Positions 55,435 to 64,000 of a stretch of DNA of 64,000 nucleotides are shown piece after piece (positions within the stretch are counted from its first letter, which is position 1; each line of letters starts with the position of its first letter). The position numbers and the translations under genes were made by a program. Source of the DNA: Prinsepia uniflora (Eukaryota; Streptophyta; Magnoliopsida; Rosales; Rosaceae). The stretch spans positions 86,237,180-86,301,179 of the forward strand of contig CM064862.1 in assembly GCA_032719365.1 (NCBI GenBank). Direction: 5' to 3'. The notes beneath the pieces are model-generated. The model was not told the origin of the DNA. It made no database searches and saw nothing but the letters and a program-made list of their open reading frames with translations.

Positions 55435-55458
55435 TTGACGTCGTCTGTAGGAAACTGA
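55435..55458 (+). other. Degenerate primer-binding site (Tat-type)
   Basis: TTTGACGTCGTCTGTAGG resembles the TTGGCGCCGTCTGTGGG primer-binding site used by Tat/RetroSat-like gypsy elements, with several changes, and stands directly after the probable LTR end. Confidence 0.5.
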
Positions 55459-55516
55459 TTAAGTTTGCCCTCTACTCTACCGAGCCAAAAACATTGTTAC
55501 CCTCTCATCTTCCAGC

Positions 55517-55899
55517 ATGCAGGACAACGTGGATGGCGAAGTTACACTCACACCCGGCCGAGGGCCAAGGGACACCTTCCCTGAGGTGCTACGGGCGTTG
55601 GAGAAGTTGCAACGCGACATGGCCGAGATCAAGGCCAATAGCTCCCAAGCCGAGGTGCGCTACACCGAGCTCAGCGGATAATACACCGAGGTTATGGCCC
55701 AATTACAAGCCGCCCATGCCGAGCTGAACGCTCGCCGGGCTCAGGACGAAATCCTCAGGACCGACCGCGTGGTGGCCGAAAGCGCAGAGCGCGCCGAGAG
55801 GATCCGTCGAGCCACCGACAAGGGTAAGGCCGCTACCACAGCCTTCCAACAGAGAAGGGCCAGAAGCTCATGGTCATTCCTAGAAAGGGCACTCAGATG
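55517..55899 (+). pseudogene. gypsy gag N-terminal fragment
   Basis: From ATG at 55517 the frame reads MQDNVDGEVTLTPGRGPRD then LEKLQRDMAEIKANSSQAE, stops at TAA (55679-55681), and continues in frame with an Ala/Arg/Glu-rich coiled-coil stretch (AQLQAAHAELNARRAQDEIL) to TGA at about 55897. It is recognisable as a gypsy gag start only from context and composition; the capsid domain is missing. Confidence 0.55.
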
Positions 55900-56341
55900 A
55901 CCAGGATCTATCAGCTCCATTTGGATGACCCATCTCATTCACTTCCTCACTAACGGAAGCCTTCCAACCGAATGTGTCGACGCAAAGCAGATCCGCCGAC
56001 AAGCCGCTCGATACACCCTCATCACGGGTCAGCTTTACAAGCGCGATTTCACCCTCTCACTGCTCAAGTGCATCGATTCACATGCTGGACAGCTCCTCTT
56101 GCGGGAAATCCAAGCTGGTGTCTGTGGCAACCACTCGGGCCCCCAATCGCTTGCCCACAAGGCTTTTCACCAAGGATTCTACTGGTCGACCATGCATGTC
56201 GACGCTGCCGACCTCACTCGAAATTGTGACGCATGCCAACGTTTTGCTCCGTTCATCCTGCTTTCACCTGAGAACCTGACACCCATGCTCAGTCCATGGC
56301 CTTTTGCTCAGTGGGGCCTTGACCTGATCGAGAAGATGCCA

Positions 56342-56672
56342 TGTAAGACCCGTGTCCTTGAGGGAACCGTGAACAATCCCACATTCCTGCGAGGGTGGAA
56401 TGGTCTGGGAAGGGAATGGTGGTGTGCCTTAAAGGTGTAGGCACACACCTATCTAGCATGAGGCCTTTTGGGAGCTCAGTGGCTTTGGGGGGGATTGGAA
56501 CCCCAAAGTTAAGCGAGTTGAGGCTGGTGCAATTCCAGATGGGTGACCCCCTGGGAAGTTGCACCGTGAGCTCCCGAAAACAAAACCGTGAGGGCAAGGG
56601 CAAGGAGGCCCAAAGCGGACAATATCGTGCTAGATGAATCGGGACCTGACAGAAGAGGGTCGGGTCCTGACA
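56342..56672 (+). repeat. Cassandra LTR copy 1
   Basis: 331 bp, TGTAAGACCC to GTCCTGACA, next to the left TSD. It differs from copies 2 and 3 at single bases, for example GGGAACCGTGAAC instead of GGGAACGGTGAAC. Confidence 0.95.
56504..56566 (+). promoter_or_regulatory. 5S-rRNA-like internal promoter in Cassandra LTR 1
   Basis: AAAGTTAAGCGAGTTGAGGC corresponds to the 5S A box and GATGGGTGACCCCCTGGGAA to the 5S C box, in the order and approximate spacing of plant 5S rRNA. In Cassandra these drive RNA polymerase III transcription (known for the family). The same blocks recur in LTR 2 (about 56906-56968) and LTR 3 (about 57308-57370). It is not a functional 5S gene, because the 5' part differs. 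Confidence 0.88.
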
Positions 56673-56675
56673 ATT

Positions 56676-56688
56676 TGGTATCAGAGCC
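56676..56688 (+). other. Cassandra primer-binding site (first unit)
   Basis: TGGTATCAGAGCC, matching the initiator tRNA-Met 3' end, three bases after the LTR end. A second copy lies at 57078-57090. Confidence 0.94.
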
Positions 56689-56730
56689 AGACCCCGACCG
56701 GGAAGTGTGCCAGCGAGGACGCTGGGCCCT

Positions 56731-56743
56731 AAGGGGGGTAGAT
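56731..56743 (+). other. Cassandra polypurine tract (first unit)
   Basis: AAGGGGGGTAGAT runs directly into TGTAAG of the second LTR. A second copy lies before 57146. The last 11 bases match the PPT of the Tekay-like element. Confidence 0.92.
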
Positions 56744-57074
56744 TGTAAGACCCGTGTCCTTGAGGGAACGGTGAACAATCCCACATTCCTGCGAGGGTGG
56801 AATGGTCTGGGAAGGGAATGGTGGTGTGCCTTAAAGGTGTAGGCACACACCTATCTAGCATGAGGCCTTTTGGGAGCTCAGTGGCTTTGGGGGGGATTGG
56901 AACCCCAAAGTTAAGCGAGTTGAGGCTGGTGCAATTCCAGATGGGTGACCCCCTGGGAAGTTGCACCGTGAGCTCCCGAAAACAAAACCGTGAGGGCAAG
57001 GGCAAGGAGGCCCAAAGCGGACAATATCGTGCTAGATGAATCGGGACCTGCCAGAAGAGGGTCGGGTCCTGACA
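56744..57074 (+). repeat. Cassandra LTR copy 2 (central)
   Basis: 331 bp, flanked on both sides by 71-bp internal domains, so it serves as 3' LTR to the left unit and 5' LTR to the right one. Unique change: CCTGCCAGAAGAG near 57050. Confidence 0.95.
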
Positions 57075-57145
57075 ATTTGGTATCAGAGCCAGACCCCGAC
57101 TGGGAAGTGTGCCAGCGAGGACGTTGGGCCCTAAGGGGGGTAGAT

Positions 57146-57476
57146 TGTAAGACCCGTGTCCTTGAGGGAACGGTGAACAATCCCACATTCCTGCGAGGGT
57201 GGAATGGTCTGGGAAGGGAATGGTGGTGTGCCTTAAAGGTATAGGCGCACACCTATCTAGCATGAGGCCTTTTGGGAGCTCAGTGGCTTTGGGGGGGATT
57301 GGAACCCCAAAGTTAAGCGAGTTGAGGCTGGTGCAATTCCAGATGGGTGACCCCTTGGGAAGTTGCACCGTGAGCTCCCGAAAACAAAACCGTGAGGGCA
57401 AGGGCAAGGAGGCCCAAAGCGGACAATATCGTGCTAGATGAATCGGGACCTGACAGAAGAGGGTCGGGTCCTGACA
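57146..57476 (+). repeat. Cassandra LTR copy 3
   Basis: 331 bp, ending at the right TSD. Unique changes include GGTATAGGCGCACACC near 57238 and GACCCCTTGGG near 57350. Confidence 0.95.
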
Positions 57477-58145
57477 TGCCAATTAGCAAGGGACAGACCG
57501 CGTACGCAGTTGTCGCGGTCGACTACTTCACCAAGTGGGTTGAAGCTAAGGCCCTCGCCACCATCACCACTGCCCAGATCGAAACTTTTATCTTCTAGAA
57601 CATCATTTGTCGGTTGATCTTTCGGCATACGATAATCACTGACAACGGGAAACAGTTTGACAACACCCGTTTCAGAGCTTTTTGCGCTCGGTATGGAATC
57701 AACCTATGCTTCTCTTCCTCCGCTCATCCTCAGTCCAACGGACAGGTCGAAGCAGTCAACAAGATCATTAAGCACACTTTGAAGACCCAGATCAGGGAAG
57801 CCAAAGGAAAGTGAGCCAACATCCTATCGAGCACACTCTGATCAAATCGGGCCTCATATCAAAACGGCTACCAACGAGACCCATTTCTCCTTAACATTCA
57901 GGACAGAGGCCGTTGTTCCTACGGAGGTCGATGGGGAGTCTTACCGAGACACGTTTTATACTGCCAACCAGAACGACGAACAGATGACACTAAGTCTTGA
58001 TCTAGTCGAGGAACATCGCACAAAATCCCACCTTCGGAACGTTGCCCACAAACAGCGGCTCTGCCAGTATCACGACGCCAACGTCCGACCACGCACCTTC
58101 TAAGTGGGGGACTTGGAACTCCAGAAGGTTAGCCTCGCCACCCGA

Positions 58146-61100
58146 TGTAACGAACCGTCCCGGAAGTCGGGATTAGGGAAGTGATTAGTGAACGGATTAG
58201 CTGAGTTATCGGGGGTTAGTTGGTTACTGTTGGACCTTGGGCGTAGAATGATGATTTTGCCCCTAGTTTGGGCAAAATGTTGACATTGAGTTCGGGCGGT
58301 CAATTGGACATTGACCGATAATCGTGACGTACTTCGGGACGTCACGAATCCATAGACAGGTGGCACGCCCGATTTCGACATCCGAGGAGGAAGTTATGAT
58401 GTTCGGAAGGTAGAGGGCATTACCGTAATTCGGTTAAAATAGGGGGAAAAACTTGACTTTTCGCACGACAAGGTTTTTCGTACGTAGACCTAGGACCGTT
58501 AGGTAGATCTCGTCGTCCTGAGTTCAACGACAGGTGGCATGCGTTTATCGGACAGTGGACGGGCGAGATACGGGTCTAGAACGGTGAAGGGCAAAATGGT
58601 AATTTTGATTCGTAGGGGCATTTTGGTCATTTTGGTGCATTGGGGAGTGTGCAAATAAGATGAGGAAAAGTGTACTGGTGTTAGGACCCACCCCGGTTTC
58701 ACCCCGAAAACCGAGGTAAATCCTGCTCCCGTCTGACATCCCGACACAACACAGTCCGACGCAGGAGAAATTATATTACATATCCCGAAGTCAACAGTTT
58801 ACAGAGCATAGTACCACATAAATAGAACCGAAAAACCGATAAACAGTACACGCACACGGAAAAAAATTAAAACACTCCAGGATCCCGTTCGTGACTTCTA
58901 TGCCTCAGACGTTGCCTCGACCCCGGAACCCCGCGCTAGCTCCACAACCTGGAGGGCAAGTAAAAACAGAAAGTGTGAGTGAACCATAATTAAAAGAAAA
59001 GTTTCCAAAACCATTTATAAGAAAACCGGGTTTAGCCCTCCGTTTTGAAACCACATGCATAACCCAGTTATTAAAACAGTTAGAAATCGATCATCATAAA
59101 ACATCATAAGAAACATAAACACTATAAAACGATCTTAGAAATCATAGCATAAGCATCATAAAACCGTCTTAGAAACCGTGAGTATCAAACCATCATTTTC
59201 CGATCAAACCTGCTGGACCTATCCGAGTCTTTAAACTCAATCCAGGCCTCAATAATATCCGAGTCTTTAAACTCAACAGGCCTACGGGGGAAATATCAAT
59301 ATATCCGAGTCTTTAAACTCCCGAGTCTTTAAACTCAATCCGGGTCTTTAAACCCAATCCGGGCCCGTCCCCCGTCAATCAATATCCGGGTCTTTAAACC
59401 CAATATCTAGATCCAGAAAATCTAATCAAAACCAGTTGAAAATCATTTCTAAATCCACATCCAAAACCGAATCCGAAATCACCGGTCTGAAGCCCTTCCG
59501 GCGTCCAGAACCGTCATTCCGAACCCAAATCCGGAAATCCACTTTTCAACTTTAAAATCAAATCCCGTTACCGAAATCCGATACTAAAACCGAAACCCTT
59601 GATCATCGAAATCATGTTCCAGAATCCCTTTATAATCATTGAAAATCATTTATCATTCGAAATCCCAAAACCATAGCTTCAATATTCAGAAACCCATTTC
59701 CTCGTAAAACGTGCCAATACGCTAGTTCTCGAAAACCGTGCAATTATGTAAAACCACATCATAAATCCAACATTCATGAAATCAAGTATATAAAACAAGT
59801 ATAGAAAACAGTTATGCATGTTCGAGTTTAAGGAAAGGGTCCACTCACAGTACCGAGCCCTCAATCGCGTCCCGAACATCCTGTATGTTCCTAAACTTCC
59901 TCGGGAAGTCCCGATCCTGTTAACAACCGCTAAAGTACGTTACTAACACATCCACAAGGATCCACCTACATTCCCTCAAAAATCCCCGGGTCCTAAACGT
60001 AACGAATCGAAAGCCTAAACCTTCACCCTCGCAGAACTACTTCGATTCGACGTCCGATTAACCCGAAACCAATTCCAATGGACTCAACACAACTCCTAGA
60101 CCAAAAACTATGTTGACCGTTTTCCCCAGAACCGCCGCACACGCCCCCACACGCCGCCCAAAGTGGCTGCGCGTGGCCCTCACGCGCCAGCTACAGTGCC
60201 ACCGTCTTCCTCACGTCGACCCGGTTCGCACCAGTTCTGCAACCTGAACCGGCGAGAACGGTTCTCTGCCGTCCGACCATCCTTTTCCTCCCTTTGTTCA
60301 CCATTCTCATCGTCTAGACCTAGGCTATCTTTTCCCCAACTCCACAGACCTCGACTCGACCCACAACTGGTCGACTGAAGCTCGAAAGAAAACCCGTACA
60401 CGGCTCTATTTCCTTCTCCGGCCACCCAGGTCTTCCCCCGTCACGGTGGCTATCCCAAACGCTTCCTAGGACCTCTCTGAACTTCACACCACTCACCATA
60501 ACCGTCGTCTCTACCCCAAACTTCACGACTTTCAGTTCGAGCATCGACGGCAAAACATAGCACACAGAGTACTCTCCGTCACTCCAACCTCCACCGTGCA
60601 CCTCCCGTCACGGCAGCACAACCAGAGGACTCCTGGGCCTCAACTGAGTCCCCTAGACCTCCCTAGACTCTTCGATTCAACCCCTAAACTCACAACTTCC
60701 ACTTTGAAACTTGCCGGCAAAACAGAGCAAAGATATAGGGATGAGGGATTACCTGTCCTTCTGTCGTCGTCGCAAGCTCCGCTGGGGCTGGTCGACTCCT
60801 TTCACCCCTCACGACACCACCACGAGCCCAAGTGCACCGTACATGGCCACCACCGCCACGATTTCTCAAAACCTACTTGCTTCCTCCCTGTTTTTCTCTG
60901 AAAACCGACTGCCCCGACCACCGTGTTCTTGCACAATTTCACTCCCCCAACCGCTCACCAGTTCACTCTTCCACCCTCTGATCACTCCCACACACTCACA
61001 ACCTCACCAACACTCTCAGCCACCATCTAATTTTTCCCCGATCTCCCTCTCTGTTTCACTCTGGTTTGAAGAACACGAACACTGCACCTTTAAGTCCCAA

Positions 61101-62142
61101 ATTACTGGACCCGTGCACAATTGTGCAGAACCCACTACACACTTGCCACATGTCACCAATCCTCTCCATTCTCTCACAAATGGCCCAATCCCAGCCATCC
61201 ATCTGTCCCTCTCTGTGCACAAATCCCCAGACAACCAAATGACCAAAATACCCCTCATTTTAAGTCAAAATTACGATTTTACCCTTACCGTTTTAGACCC
61301 GTAACTCACACCTCGTAAGTCCGATGAACACGTGCCGCCTGTCATCGACCTCAAGACGATGAGATCTATCTAACGGTCCTAGGTCATCATACCAAAACCC
61401 GTTCGTACAAAAAGTCAACTTTTCCCCCTATTTTAACCAAATTACGGTTATGCCCCCAACCGTCCGAACATCATAACTTCCTCCTCGGATGTCGGAATCG
61501 GGCATGCCACCTGCCTACGGATTCGTGACGTCCTAAACTACGTCCTGGTCACCGGTCAAAGTCCATTTGACCATCCGAACTAAAAGTCAACTTTTTATCC
61601 AAACCAGGGGTAAAATCGTCATTCTACCCTAACGACCCCCAACGAGACCAACTAACCATCGTTTAAGCGCATTAATCACATCTTAATCACTATCTAAACT
61701 TTAATTTCTGGGACGGGTCGTTACAACTGGTGCAATTGGATATTTTTGAGAGGGACCATGGGATTGTGACAGGTGGCAATGGACTAGAGGTTTCTACATG
61801 TTTACACGGTGTGATTTTAAACGGGTGTGTGTGTGCATCGTGTTTATTCAAAGAGGGAAAAACAGAGCGTGAGACAGTAAGAGGAATTGATCGAGATTAG
61901 TGTGTGTTTGTGTGTTCTGTTGATCGAGTGAGTGAGCAAAGGCTAAGTGGAAGGCTATGGAGTGTTCTGGGAAGGTGGTGAGTATGTGAGAAACGGGGAC
62001 TGTGAGGAAAACCCGAGAGCCCAAAATCGAGAACCGCCGTGCACGGTTGTGCACGTCCAGTGACCAAACCACTAAATTGAACCCGTGGTGGCGTTGAGAA
62101 GATTGAGGAGATTCGAACAGACCCAGTAGAGCTCACGGTGAT
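58146..62142 (+). mobile_element. Large LTR I, interrupted by LTR J and cut by LTR K
   Basis: It starts TGTAACGAACCGTCCCGG at 58146; CCCGA (58141-58145) would be its TSD. It continues to 58678, is interrupted by LTR J, resumes at 61731 (TGCAATTGGATATTTTTG) and runs to 62142, where LTR K begins. The remainder is beyond the window. Its 5' part matches the starts of LTRs A and C (GGGACGTCACGA...GGTGGCACG). Confidence 0.85.
58679..61725 (-). mobile_element. Solo LTR J (3047 bp), nested in LTR I
   Basis: It starts TGTTAGGACCCACCCC and ends GGGACGGGTCGTTACA, with exact TSD ACTGG at 58674-58678 and 61726-61730. No internal domain is present. It contains GTGAGTGAAC near 58974 (one change), GTCCACTCAC near 59840, acceptor-like CCCTCCAG on the minus strand near 58950, and palindromes GAGTCTTTAAACTC and GGGTCTTTAAACCC at about 59222-59402. 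It resembles the Tekay-like LTR. Frames such as 60711-61304 are not genes. Confidence 0.92.
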
Positions 62143-64000
62143 TGACAGGACCCGTCCCAATCCCACTGGGACCACCCGGGGACGTGCCCCGCTCCCGTCT
62201 GACAATGACTCTAAACATACCAAAATTACCCTTAAATAAAAACCGAATACTTAAATAGATAGATAACGTACTACAATAGTGTTTAAAGCGATACTGTCAG
62301 ACAAGGGAAAGTAAAATACAACACGAGAGCACAATAGTCAGAGTACATTTATTCGGTGCTCAACCTACCCACAAGTGGGTGTACAGGTGCACAGCTAAGC
62401 AAACTAAACCTCTGCCTCCTCTTCTGGGTCCTCCTCCTCTATTTCCGTGTCAGGGTCTGGAGGGGTCAGTAAAACAAGGGTGAGTGGGCCAAAAATAACA
62501 GTTTATAAATCAATTTAATAATAAATAATCATAAGGTTTTACCCCTTCGTTTTCCAAATCTTGCATGCAGTGAAAACATAATATTATAATGAAACCATAA
62601 CCATAAAACCACAATAATAATCGAAAGGAGAAACTAACATATCAGTGCACTGTAAAACCCAACCCAAATGATGTCACGGTTCTAAGGCTACGCGTTGCCA
62701 CTCAGGCTCTCACACCCGAGACTCTCTAGGTACATCAGCTCCCGGTATCCCAGTCACTGCCCGAGGTATATGAACATGCCTTCCTGAGAGTAAGCAGCCC
62801 AACGGGGGTCAACTCCACTCCGTCAGGGCCCTATGACTACTCCAGGGTCCACCCAGGCCAACGACCCTCCCTGGAGGAGACAATATACACAAGTAGGAAA
62901 GTACAGTACAATAACAGTATAGTTTACCCTATGTCCCCCCCGGACATCCCAAAAAATATCCACATATAATCCAGACGGGTCTCATGCCCAAAACGTTGTA
63001 ATAGCATATATAAACAGTTCATATAAGACTCATCGAAATCATAAGTGGAAATAGTAAAACAGTTTATGCATGCAAGCCTTTTATAAATCAAACAACCCAC
63101 TCACACTCGGTCCTTGCTGCTCAACGATCTCTAAAACCTGTATTATTATACCTGAGGGTTACTTAAGGACCCTACAACATCAATACCAAGACTCTAGAAC
63201 AGATCCGCCTCAAAATCGCATCCCGGGCACTATTCCCGGAGCTTCAAACCCCACTTTGACAAAGCTAAAGATCTCCGATCGACACGAAACCACCTCCATT
63301 GGATCCGTATCGTCGAAACCTTGAAAATGGTACCGGGCCCACCAAAATCATTGTTCACACACGCCCCCACGCGCCTGGTCAACGCGTGGGTCAATGCTGC
63401 TACAGTCATGCTGACACTTTTCAGGTGACACGTGGCATGCTCTGATTGGTCCCTGGTTTGACAACATCTGACAGGATGACGTCAGAAGTGACGTCAGCAT
63501 GATGACATCATCATGCTACAGTACCGGGTCAGCCCGTTTGACTCGAACCGGGTCACCGTCGAACCACGGCTTGACCCGATTCCACCGTACGATTCCGGCC
63601 ACCATTTTCGACTGGGTTCATCCCTATAGGGTCGTCTAGGTCTGTTCTATGGTTCTACAACCTCAAAACAGAAAGAAAACAGGAAGTAACGTACCAGAGC
63701 GTCGCTGAAACTCACGGTCAAAATCCGATCGTCGTCTCCGGCGATCCACGCCGTCTCCGTCGTCCAAACTGGTCCCAACCAACTCGTCTCTAACCCTAGG
63801 ACATGTCTATAACTAATTAATCGATTTCTAAGCATCAAAACAAGTTGTTTCGAAACAGGGAAGAAAAACGGGGTTCTCGGGTTTAAGGCCTTACCGCCGC
63901 CGTGTCGCCGCTGCAGGCTTCGCCGTCGTCCAGTTACGCTCCTGGGGTCCTCACGGTGTAGACTGAAGCTTCCCTTGCGTCGAGGTGGTGTGGATGTCGT
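62143..64000 (-). mobile_element. Large LTR K, right end outside the window
   Basis: It starts TGACAGGACCCGTCCC at 62143, with GTGAT (62138-62142) as candidate TSD. The minus strand carries an acceptor-like CCCCTCCAG near 62457, the decamer variant GTGAGTGGGC near 62482 and CCCACTCAC near 63096, plus TGACGTCA at 63477-63484 and 63489-63496. No coding domain was found. Belonging to the LTR D/E/F group is inferred from GGGTCTCATGCCC-type units near 62975. Confidence 0.75.

Larger units (their letters stand above)
56342..57476 (+). mobile_element. Cassandra TRIM, tandem form with three LTRs
   Basis: Three LTRs of exactly 331 bp (56342-56672, 56744-57074, 57146-57476) alternate with two 71-bp internal domains (56673-56743, 57075-57145). 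Each internal domain holds only a PBS and a PPT. The LTR begins TGTAAGACCCGTGTCC and ends GGGTCGGGTCCTGACA and carries a 5S-rRNA-like segment, which defines Cassandra. The 5-bp TSD TGCCA is exact at 56337-56341 and 57477-57481. LTRs differ at only a few positions (for example 56366 and 57054), so insertion or amplification is recent. There is no coding capacity: frames in the LTR, including a 397-residue minus-strand frame, are repeat artefacts. Confidence 0.96.
55925..58140 (+). pseudogene. gypsy integrase, split by Cassandra and broken downstream
   Basis: The first part has the zinc-binding region (QIRRQAARYTLITGQLYKRD, CGNHSGPQSLAHKAFHQGFY, CDACQRFAP) and SPWPFAQWGLDLIEKMP. After the Cassandra insertion the frame resumes at 57482 with the core: D in VVAVDYFTKWVEA, D in ITDNGKQFDN and E in HPQSNGQVEAV. 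A stop lies at 57596-57598 and a further stop at 57812-57814, after which traces (GGLGTPE...) remain in other frames up to 58140. Removing one TSD copy restores frame across the insertion site, so the host frame was intact there when Cassandra inserted (inference). Confidence 0.85.
54788..58145 (+). mobile_element. Internally deleted Ty3/gypsy element (Tat-like), with Cassandra inside
   Basis: The order is: LTR-like region (about 54788-55433), a degenerate PBS-like stretch, the gag start (55517), then integrase (55925-58140). Protease, RT and RNase H are absent, so gag jumps to integrase within about 30 bp. The integrase contains the Cassandra insertion (56342-57476) and is cut at 58145 by LTR I. 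No 3' LTR is visible. The clade is judged from integrase style and the PBS resemblance only. Confidence 0.75.

Noticed and set aside
56480..56570. Possible 5S rRNA gene cluster
   Set aside because: Only the A- and C-box half resembles 5S rRNA. The 5' part and the 402-bp unit with PBS and PPT identify Cassandra LTRs instead.
56289..57482. 397-residue minus-strand open frame with three near-identical repeats
   Set aside because: It is an antisense reading of the three Cassandra LTRs and one piece of gypsy integrase; its periodicity equals the 402-bp unit and no protein family is recognisable.
60711..61304. 197-residue plus-strand frame
   Set aside because: It lies within solo LTR J, on the strand opposite to the LTR, and has Ser/Pro/His-rich low-complexity composition. 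Related LTRs do not keep it open.

Overview
This window is nuclear DNA of a core eudicot plant; a woody rosid is a guess. It has intron-rich plant genes with GT-AG introns, low GC between genes, and many large plant retrotransposons. I saw no bacterial, organellar or CRISPR sequence.

Gene island 1 (about 9.6-21.3 kb): GID4 (+), a CYCD7-type D-cyclin (+), the one-helix protein OHP1 (+), an NDP1/SSR1-type TPR gene (-, 5' exons not found, one apparent frameshift) and a thaumatin-like protein (+). A FES1 Hsp70 nucleotide-exchange factor gene (-) follows at 52.3-54.1 kb. From memory, CYCD7;1, OHP1, NDP1/SSR1, thaumatin and Fes1C are consecutive in Arabidopsis (At5g02110 to At5g02150). The window would then be one ancestral gene block, with about 31 kb of repeats and two SRG1-like 2-oxoglutarate dioxygenase pseudogenes between the last two members.

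Repeat regions: (i) 1-9235, a nearly complete minus-strand Ty3/gypsy chromovirus (Tekay/Del-like, 2.7-kb LTRs) with gag-pol killed by nonsense mutations; it ends 354 bp before the GID4 start codon. (ii) 22.5-26.4 kb, a rearranged Ty1/copia (Tork/Tnt1-like) composite inside the first exon of an SRG1 pseudogene. (iii) 29.4-50.5 kb, a nest of large LTRs, mostly solo, several with intact 5-bp target-site duplications (TSDs). (iv) 54.8-58.1 kb, an internally deleted gypsy element whose integrase is split by a three-LTR Cassandra TRIM. (v) 58.1-64.0 kb, another nest of large LTRs.

Two signals seem most novel. The Cassandra element (no coding capacity, 5S-like promoter) shares its PPT/LTR junction, LTR 3' end and PBS junction almost base for base with the Tekay-like element at the left end, which suggests a mobilising partner. 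The large LTRs all carry a symmetric inner module: an inverted GTGAGTGGAC / GTCCACTCAC pair, inner ATGCATGCAT palindromes and a splice-acceptor-like CTCCAG, enclosing an array of short hairpins whose stems vary in a compensatory way. This could be a structured or spliced LTR leader.

Exon limits were read by eye from GT-AG sites and frame continuity. No database search was run.
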